A stretch of DNA of 64,000 nt from an uncultured Lachnospiraceae bacterium (GTDB lineage: Bacteria; Bacillota; Clostridia; Lachnospirales; Lachnospiraceae), in NCBI GenBank assembly GCA_910578115.1, contig CAJTPO010000002.1, forward strand, positions 1 to 64,000, in the 5' to 3' direction. Every line of letters begins with the position of its first letter. The stretch's first letter is position 1. Positions 7,963 to 16,200 of the stretch are shown here, one piece after another. Both the position numbers and the translations under genes were made by a program. The notes beneath the pieces were generated by a model, which saw only the letters and a list, made by a program, of their open reading frames with translations, was not told the DNA's origin and ran no database searches.

Positions 7963-10900
7963 ATGTGGTTCAGGAAGAGAATGCTTGCAGGTATCCTGGC
8001 TGCGGTTGTGGCGGTTTCGTCTGTACAGCTTCCGGCCAGCGTAGTTTACGCCGAGGAGACAGTTGAGGGAAATATATCCGATGTTGTGTCAGAGACTGCG
8101 GATCAAACCGGCGGGAGGATTGAAGAAGAGGGACAGGATAAGGGAGAGACGGAAGAGACAGAGGAAACAGAAGAGGCAGGCAGCGGCGGCGAATCGGTAA
8201 AACCGGAAGACGACGGTGGGGGATTGTCGGAAGACGGCAGCAGTGAGTCAGAGACGACGGAAGATGGCGGCAGTGAGTCTGGAACAACGGACGAGGACAC
8301 GGATGTGCCGGGAAAGGCGGAGGACGGAAGCGATCAATCTGCAGATCCGGAGGAAACTGACGATAAGGGCAGTGATTCTGAGGTGACGGAACCTTTAGGC
8401 GACGAAGAGGGAGGAACAGAGGATTCTGCCGGTGAGACAGAGGAGCCGGAGGAGGAACAGCAGATCTCGGGGAATGATATTCCGGAGTCCGGGACAGCGG
8501 AAGGCGCATCGGAAGAAGGCGGTGGACGCGGTATTTTAGCGACGACAGGGGAGGCGCTGGATCTGGCAAATCCATCGGCGGAGTATACGGCGCTGGACGG
8601 GTCAAAGATCAGTTCAGCGGCGCAGGGCCAGCCGAAGCTTTTAATATTTTACAGTAATACATGTTACAACAGTCAGACTACGATCAGAGGGATCAGCCAG
8701 AAGATCAGAGCGTTTGCCGGGGTGGATATATATGGCATAGAAACCAACAAAAATACAAAAGAAGAGGTGGAGGATTTCCAGGCACAGTATGGGTGCAAAG
8801 AGATCGTCTTCTCCTACGATACAGGCAGGCTGAACCAAAGCAGTATGTGGGAGTATGCACGGACAGGTGGGGTTGTGGAAGATAACACGGTCACATGGCC
8901 GGTGATCGCCTACATTGACGCGGATAATCGTCTGCAGTATGTGACCAAAGCGTTGAAGTCGGCAGATGAAGTGCTGTCCAATCTGGAACAATACTGTGGA
9001 TTCAAAGCCGGGAATGAGGAGAGTTATACGATCACCTATGTCCTGGGCGGCGGCACAAACAGCACGGAGAATCCCTCTTACTATACTCCGGAGACAGAGA
9101 CGATCATACTGCAGGATGCTGTCTGGGCGGGACATCAGTTTGAGGGCTGGTATAAGGATCCGTTCTATTCCGTCAGAGTGAGGGAGATCGCCAGGGGAAG
9201 TAAGGGAGATCTGACACTCTATGCGAAATGGAGTGCCGCATCGGGAACGGAAATACCGGAGATTGTCATAACACCGTCTGAGGGCAATGTAGTCATGGGA
9301 TTTTCAGGTTCCTATTACACGGAAAGTGCGGATAAGATCCTGAAGCGATTGAATGAGATCAGATGGGAGGCCTGTGAGCAGGGGGTGCGCAATCCGTTGA
9401 CGGACACTCCGCTGACAAAGGCGGATTATGTGCCGCTGCAGTGGTCGTCGGATCTGGAAGCGATCGCAAGACTGAGGGCGGCTGAGGCAACCGTCAATCA
9501 GGATCATGAAAGACCGAACGGGAAGTCATGCTTCAGCGTATCGACTTCCAATGGCGAAAGTTCTTATGGGGAGAATCTGGCGTGGAATTACAGTGGACTG
9601 ATGGCGGGAATAGAACAGTGGTATGATGAGAAACAGGATTGGGTAAATCAGACAGCAGGAGCGGTAACGGGTCATTACACCAGCATGATCAGTCCTGATT
9701 TCCGCAGTGTCGGTGTCGGTGCGTTCCGGCTTTCCAGCGGCGGCTGGTATGCCGTTGCCCAGCAGTTCAGCTATAAGGATACACTGGATGCCAATAAGAA
9801 CCCGAGTCAGGGTAACTGTGTACAGGATATAGAGATACAGGGAAGCAAGGTGGCGGCATTTCGATTTGGCAAGGATATTGCTACATTCCTCAGAGAAGGG
9901 GCCACTTATCAGATTCCGCTCGATGTCTCCGTGAAGTACGAGGACTATTATGGAGAGGACAAAACTTACAGCGGACCTTACCGGGCAGGCGGGACCTGGC
10001 ATTCTTCCGATGTGGCGGTGGCTACAGTAGACGGTAAGGGAATGCTGTGTGCCGGAACGAAAGGAGCGGCAGACATTTCCATCAAAGCCGGGAACAGGGA
10101 GGCGACGGTTACATTTACGGTATATGGACAGGATGAAAATCTTTTTACCATTCAGAGTCCCGATACCACGACTTACAAAGTCGGTGAAAAGATCAAAGTG
10201 GCGGGCGGGAAGGTAAGCTATGAGCCGGTGCCGGGTAAAGGAACCGTGACAACGGACATGACAATGGATATGATCAGTGGATTTGATTCCTCGAAACCGG
10301 GCATTTGTACGGTAAGTGTCAGTTATGGCGGTTACAGGGCTGATTTTGATACATTGATCGTGGAGGAACCGGAAGTTCAGGCGGCCTGCGGGCAGAGGCT
10401 CAGGGAGGTTGCGCTGCCGGAATGCGATCACGGAACCTATTCATGGCAGGACGATACGCTGGTATTGGATCAGACAGGTGTCCGTACGTTCACAGCCGAG
10501 TTTACACCCAATGATCTGGATAAATTTCAGAAGCGAACAGACATACAGGTGAAAGTTACGACGCAGATGTCGCTGGGAAGCAGCACGCAGGTAGCTTTTA
10601 AAAACAATGTATTTACCTACAATGGGACAGAGCAGGAACCGAAAGTGGTGGTATCTGTCGCAGATACCGTATTGACAGAAGGAAAAGACTATGAGCTGAC
10701 CTATGAAAATAACAAAAACGCCGGTACAGCCACGGTGATTGTACAGGGTATCGGTCTTTATCATGACAGTATCAGCAGGAATTTCGAGATCGAACCTGCG
10801 CCGATTGTGGTCAGGGCAAAGGATATGACGATTCTGACCGGTGCAGAGGTTCCTTCTGCTAATGCGTATGCCTATGAAGTGAATGGTCTGATGAAGGGGG

Positions 10901-13266
10901 ATTCGCTGCTGAAAAAGCCGGTTCTTTCCTGCGATATCGTCAGCACTGAGAAAACCGGATGCTACGATATTATTCCGGAGGGAGCGGATGCCGGGCCGAA
11001 TTACGTGGTATCCCATGAGAAGGGAAAACTGACGGTGGCCCGTGAATACGTTTCCTGTACCGTGCTGTTTGACGTACAGGGTCACGGCAGCGCGCCGGAC
11101 AGTCAGGTTGGCATTAAAGTTGGCGGTACGGTGGAGAGACCTGAAGAACCGTCGGCGGCCGGCTATCGGTTTGCCGGCTGGTATTGCGACAGTGCGTGCG
11201 TGAAAGAATGGAATTTTGATACGGATATCGTGCAGAGCGATATGACGTTGTATGCGAAATGGCTTTGCGAGAGTGGAGCAGGCAGCTTTGCAATGCAGGA
11301 AATAGTCGATGTATATTATACAGGGAAAGCGTGTAAACCGGCGGTAAGTGTTTATGATGGCGACACGCTGCTCAGGGCTGGCAGAGATTATCAGATCAGG
11401 TATTACAATAATGTCAATGCCAATAAGGACAATATGCGCAGGAAGGGAAACGGAGCAGGCGCCTTTTTCCAGGAGAAGCTTCCCTACGTGGAAATCAGCG
11501 GAAAGGGAAATTATTCGGAGAAAGTCAAAGTAAACTTCAATATCCTTCCCGCATCCATCGGAGACGGCAACGGGAATCCGGCTGATGGTGTGACATTGAA
11601 AGTATCAGACCAGCTTGCGAAAGCGACGAGAGTACAGAGGCCCTTTTCTTCCATCAAATGCGGTAGAACGATGCGAAAAGGGACGGACTATAGCGTGTCC
11701 CTGTTGGTGGAGAACGGCCGTGATCAGACCGGCAGGAATCTGCCGACGGGAATGCTGCTGGAAGAGGCTGCTGTTCCTGCCGGATACGAGGGGGTATTCC
11801 GGCTGATGATTCAGGGTCTGGGGAATTATGAGGGAAATATCAGCAAGCAGGTTTATATTGCAGATAAAACCCATCTGATCAAGAATGCCCGGATAACGCT
11901 TGGCAAAAACGTAAAAAATATTTCCTTTAACGGTGAGGCAGTAGAATTGACCCCGGCGGAACGTGATTCATCGGATGTATTTACGGTAAAATGTGGCGGA
12001 GAGTTCCTTCGCTATAACAGAGATTATACCGTGAAATACCGCAATCATGACCGGGTTGGCAAGGCGGAATTGACCATTGTCGGGATGGGGGAATATGTCG
12101 GTGAGAAAACAGCAACGTTCAATATTAATGGGCGTACATTTAAATCAGGGACGGTGACGATAGACGATATAGAAGACAAGACGTATACCGGAATGGCTTT
12201 GACTCAGAATGATGCTTTTGTGCTTTACGGGAAAGGAACGAAGGACGAAAGAGCGCTGGTATACGGGACGGATTATACGATCAGCTACACGAAGAATGTT
12301 AATGCAGGTGTTGTGGTTATGACCTTTAAGGGAAGTGAGAAGGCCGGTTACAGCGGAAGCATTAAGAAATCTTTCCGTATTAATGCGGAGGATATCGCAG
12401 AGACTGAGCAGGCAGTGGGCATGAGGGATATAACTGTCAGTTACGCTAAAGCAGGAGCCATGCCGACGGAGGAAGTCGTGCTTACCAACAAAGCTGGTAT
12501 GAGACTGGTCAACGGAAAGGATTATACGCTTCGATATAAGAACAATAAGGCAGTGGCGGACAGGACGGACGAGAATCCGCCGGTGATTCTTGTGAAGGGA
12601 AAGGGAAATTATGCGGGAGAGATTCCGGTATATTTCAATATCGTCAGGAAAGATCTGACGGTAGATGAGATCACGATCAAGACATCTGCGACAGCTTATA
12701 AGGAGAACAAGGACGCTGATTATGAGTATAAGCCGTCGGTAAAGTTGATGGACGGAAAGAAACAGCTGCGTGCAGGAGTGGATTACGAAATCATGTATGT
12801 GAACAATACGCAGGCTGACTATGAAGCTTATCTGCAGAGTCTTGAGGGACGCGGGCGAAATGCAGCGGCTTTTGGTTTGACGCCGGAGCGGGGGATCGGT
12901 ATGTCTGGAGGCCCGCAGGCTGTTATCATGCAGAAAGAAGGCAGCAATTACACGCTGCAAGATCCCCTTATTGTGCCGCTTATCGTTTATCGAAATAAGC
13001 TGACGAAATCGAACCTGAAAGTGGAGATCAAGGAGGCTGTTTATACGGGGGCGACGGTCAAACCCGAGGTGACGGTATATTATCAGAGCCAGGGAGATGG
13101 CAACCGGATACAGCTTGTGGAAGGAGAGGATTATTCGCTCACTTATGGAAGCAATATCGCATCCGGCAGGAATAAGGGAAGTGTTAAGATCAGTGGTATT
13201 GGACCGTATTATGGCGGAGATGTGACTGTGCGGTTTGATATCGGGAAGAAAGTGATTGCCTATTAG
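7963..13266 (+). CDS. Giant secreted protein with thioredoxin-like and CAP domains and modular stalk
   Basis: 1767 aa from ATG 7963; a GTG one codon earlier is also possible, with GGGAG upstream of both. Order: signal peptide (about 1-30, VYA); acidic Glu/Gly/Ser linker to about 190; thioredoxin-fold-like domain (about 200-350) with LLIFYSNTCYNS, which has one Cys where thioredoxins have CXXC; InlB-like repeat with FEGW (about 355-425); CAP/SCP-PR1 domain (about 456-603) with the DHERPNG, YGENLAW and GHYT signatures; Ig-like segments; about eight stalk modules of the YTGK/DYTISY/GKGNY type interrupted by one MBG-like and one further InlB-like repeat with FAGW. CAP proteins are secreted and bind ligands or lipids, or act as proteases; the role here is unknown. 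No sortase signal or C-terminal membrane helix is visible. The next gene starts 25 bases downstream, so the two are probably co-transcribed. Confidence 0.85.
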   Translation: MWFRKRMLAGILAAVVAVSSVQLPASVVYAEETVEGNISDVVSETADQTGGRIEEEGQDKGETEETEETEEAGSGGESVKPEDDGGGLSEDGSSESETTEDGGSESGTTDEDTDVPGKAEDGSDQSADPEETDDKGSDSEVTEPLGDEEGGTEDSAGETEEPEEEQQISGNDIPESGTAEGASEEGGGRGILATTGEALDLANPSAEYTALDGSKISSAAQGQPKLLIFYSNTCYNSQTTIRGISQKIRAFAGVDIYGIETNKNTKEEVEDFQAQYGCKEIVFSYDTGRLNQSSMWEYARTGGVVEDNTVTWPVIAYIDADNRLQYVTKALKSADEVLSNLEQYCGFKAGNEESYTITYVLGGGTNSTENPSYYTPETETIILQDAVWAGHQFEGWYKDPFYSVRVREIARGSKGDLTLYAKWSAASGTEIPEIVITPSEGNVVMGFSGSYYTESADKILKRLNEIRWEACEQGVRNPLTDTPLTKADYVPLQWSSDLEAIARLRAAEATVNQDHERPNGKSCFSVSTSNGESSYGENLAWNYSGLMAGIEQWYDEKQDWVNQTAGAVTGHYTSMISPDFRSVGVGAFRLSSGGWYAVAQQFSYKDTLDANKNPSQGNCVQDIEIQGSKVAAFRFGKDIATFLREGATYQIPLDVSVKYEDYYGEDKTYSGPYRAGGTWHSSDVAVATVDGKGMLCAGTKGAADISIKAGNREATVTFTVYGQDENLFTIQSPDTTTYKVGEKIKVAGGKVSYEPVPGKGTVTTDMTMDMISGFDSSKPGICTVSVSYGGYRADFDTLIVEEPEVQAACGQRLREVALPECDHGTYSWQDDTLVLDQTGVRTFTAEFTPNDLDKFQKRTDIQVKVTTQMSLGSSTQVAFKNNVFTYNGTEQEPKVVVSVADTVLTEGKDYELTYENNKNAGTATVIVQGIGLYHDSISRNFEIEPAPIVVRAKDMTILTGAEVPSANAYAYEVNGLMKGDSLLKKPVLSCDIVSTEKTGCYDIIPEGADAGPNYVVSHEKGKLTVAREYVSCTVLFDVQGHGSAPDSQVGIKVGGTVERPEEPSAAGYRFAGWYCDSACVKEWNFDTDIVQSDMTLYAKWLCESGAGSFAMQEIVDVYYTGKACKPAVSVYDGDTLLRAGRDYQIRYYNNVNANKDNMRRKGNGAGAFFQEKLPYVEISGKGNYSEKVKVNFNILPASIGDGNGNPADGVTLKVSDQLAKATRVQRPFSSIKCGRTMRKGTDYSVSLLVENGRDQTGRNLPTGMLLEEAAVPAGYEGVFRLMIQGLGNYEGNISKQVYIADKTHLIKNARITLGKNVKNISFNGEAVELTPAERDSSDVFTVKCGGEFLRYNRDYTVKYRNHDRVGKAELTIVGMGEYVGEKTATFNINGRTFKSGTVTIDDIEDKTYTGMALTQNDAFVLYGKGTKDERALVYGTDYTISYTKNVNAGVVVMTFKGSEKAGYSGSIKKSFRINAEDIAETEQAVGMRDITVSYAKAGAMPTEEVVLTNKAGMRLVNGKDYTLRYKNNKAVADRTDENPPVILVKGKGNYAGEIPVYFNIVRKDLTVDEITIKTSATAYKENKDADYEYKPSVKLMDGKKQLRAGVDYEIMYVNNTQADYEAYLQSLEGRGRNAAAFGLTPERGIGMSGGPQAVIMQKEGSNYTLQDPLIVPLIVYRNKLTKSNLKVEIKEAVYTGATVKPEVTVYYQSQGDGNRIQLVEGEDYSLTYGSNIASGRNKGSVKISGIGPYYGGDVTVRFDIGKKVIAY

Positions 13267-13291
13267 GCGGGAGAAGGATAGGAGAGAGGCT

Positions 13292-16200
13292 ATGAAACGG
13301 ATGAGAAAAAAACTGGCGTTATTTCTTGCGATATGCCTATTGTTTAACACATACGGAGGCAGTGCTTTGGCAGCAGAAGCCGGATCTGATAAATTAAAGA
13401 CCCCGGAAGAACAGACGGGGAACACGGTGACGCCCGGCCTGGAAGATCTGGCAGGCGACACCGTGAGTGCCGGTAAGGAAGAAGAGTCAGACGGTACCGG
13501 GGATGCCGGTACAGGTGAAGGAGCGGGTAGCACTGAGAACACCGGTAAGGAAGAAGAGTCAGATGGTGCCGGGGATGCCGGTACAGGAGAGGAAGCGGGC
13601 GGTACCGAGAACTCTGGTACAGGAGAAGAAGAGTCGGATGATACCGGGGATGTCGGTACAGAAGAGGAAGCGGGCAGCACTGAGAATTCTGATACAGGAG
13701 AAGAAGAGTCGGATGATACCGGGGATGTCGGTACAGAAGAGGAAGCGGGCGGCACTGAGAATTCTGATACAGGAGAAGAAGAGTTGGACGGTACCGGAGA
13801 TGCCGACACGGAAGAAGAAACAGACGATACAGAGAGTGACGATTCGGAAGAGGATTCAGAAGAGGACGGTGAAGAGATTGATCCGGTAGAAGATTCTGAA
13901 AGCGCAGGCGACGAAGACGCTCTGGAGGAGCTCGTTACAGTCTCCGAGAATGATCTTCCAGGATATGATGCGGCCAGTGTAGAGACGGAAGGTAATTTCA
14001 GCTATACTTTTGACGAAAAGACAAATACGGTAACACTGAACGGATATGCAGAAGGTTATTCGGGTGGAGAGGTATTGAACATACCGGAGACATTGGGCGG
14101 GTATCCGGTGGTTGAGATCAAAAGCAGAGCGTTTGAGAAAAAGACAATCCTCACGACGGTAGTAATGCCGGACAGTGTTCAGGAAATAGGAGGCAGTGCA
14201 TTCAGCGGCTGTCTCAATCTGGTGAGCGTAACATTGTCGAAAGGGCTGGTAAAAACAGGTAGTGACGTATTTAAAAACTGTACTGCTTTGACGGGGATTG
14301 AGATACCAAAAAGTCTGGAAGGCAGTACAGGTGGAATGTTTAACGGATGTACAGGACTGAGGAATGTAACTTTTGAAGAAGGCGTGACGAGAATAGCGGA
14401 TCACCTGTTGCATAATTGTCCTGGAATAACAGAAATGATCATCCCCAATACAGTAACCGTCATCGAAAAGAATGCCTTTGACAGCTGTGCTAATCTGGCA
14501 CAAGTGACGATACCTGGCAGCGTGGCAGTAATAGAAACAGGAGCATTTGCCGAGTGTGGCTCTTTGCGGAAAGTAGTGATTCCAGACAGTGTCACGGAAG
14601 TTGGTTCAAGTGCATTTTATAACTGCGTTAATCTGGCAGAAGTTATTTTGTCAAAGCATCTTGCAACATTGGGATTGAATGCTTTCAGTAAGTGCAGTGC
14701 ATTGACAAGTATCGAGATTCCCAAAAGCCTGGAGCAGACGACATTGTCGTTAGACGGCCATGGTGGGGTGTTTAGGGAATGTGGCAATCTGAAGAGTATC
14801 AGTTTTGAGAATGGTACGACCCAAATAGTCAGGTGGATATTTGCATACTGCGACGGGTTGGAGGAAATTACTATCCCCGATACGGTAACGAAAATTGGAA
14901 ACGCTGTTTTTTACAGTTGTAAAAATTTGAGGACAGTCAACATTTCCGGTAATGTGACGGAGATAGGAAGTTCTGTATTCAGAGAATGTCTGGCTCTGCA
15001 GGAGATCGTCATACCGGACAGCGTGACGTCTATCGGTACAAATGCCTTTTATGGTTGTGTCAACCTGTCGAAGGTTACTTTGTCGAAGAATCTGAAAAGT
15101 CTGGGGTATCATGCCTTTTACGATTGCAATGCTCTGACTGCGGTGGAAATACCGAAAAGTCTTGAGAGGGCTGAAACGACAATGGAAGGGTCCGGCGGTG
15201 TTTTCGTAAACTGTACGAGTCTTAAAAGTGTCAGCTTCGAAAGTGGAAGGACAAAAATACCACGTTATTTATTTGCATATTGCAGGGGATTGGAAGAAAT
15301 TGTCATACCAGATACTGTGCAGACAATCGAAAGCAGCGCTTTCAGGGGCTGTGTGAATCTGACTAAAATTGATCTTCAGGATGGATTGACTCAGATAGGG
15401 AATTCTGTCTTTTTGGACTGTTCTGCTTTAAAGGATGTTGTAATTCCGGAAAGCTGTACGACAATCGGAAATTCCGCTTTTGAAAACTGCATCAATCTGG
15501 CTTCAGCGGTACTGCCATCCAAATTAGATAGAATTTCTGAAGGACTTTTCAGGAACAGCGGTGTTAACAAGATTGATCTGCCGGATACAGTCAGCGTGAT
15601 AGAGGTAAATGCATTTCGGGAATGTGCCGCCCTTACGGAAATTAAAATGCCGGCGAACCTGCAGATAATTGAAAATTACGCCTTTCAGGGCTGTACTGCA
15701 CTTGCTGCGGTAACGTTCCCTGAGAACCTGCAGTCGATCGGCAGAAATGCTTTTAGTAATTGTAATGCACTGACGGCAGTCACGATTCCTGACAGCGTCA
15801 GGAGTCTGGGGGATTATCTGTTTGCTGAGTGCGAACTGCTTCGGGATGTAACACTGGGCACGGGTATTACGATCATTCCTTCCTACGCTTTTAATCTTTG
15901 TCCGTCATTGACTAAAATCGTGATTCCGTACTATGTTACGACGGTCAAGGCAAATGCATTTACGAATTGTACTTCTCTTACGGAAGTTACGATTCCGCGG
16001 GCGGTAACGACGATCGCGGCAAATGCATTCAGCTATTTTGACAGATTGACGATCTATGGCGTTTCCGGAACCTATGCGGAGACCTATGCAAATACTCAGG
16101 GTGCAACCTTCGTAAATCAGGAGAAGAAAGCAACGGAAGTACGGCTCAACAAGACGGAATTGAAGCTGGCCAACGGCAGGAAAACGAAGCTGGTCTTGAG

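Noticed and set aside
7760..7963. 67-codon plus-strand frame ending at the start of the second giant gene
   Set aside because: No ribosome site at its TTG start, and it contains the likely promoter of the downstream gene.
12145..13809. 554-codon minus-strand frame
   Set aside because: It lies antisense across two real genes; its Pro/Ser-rich start is the complement of the acidic repeats.
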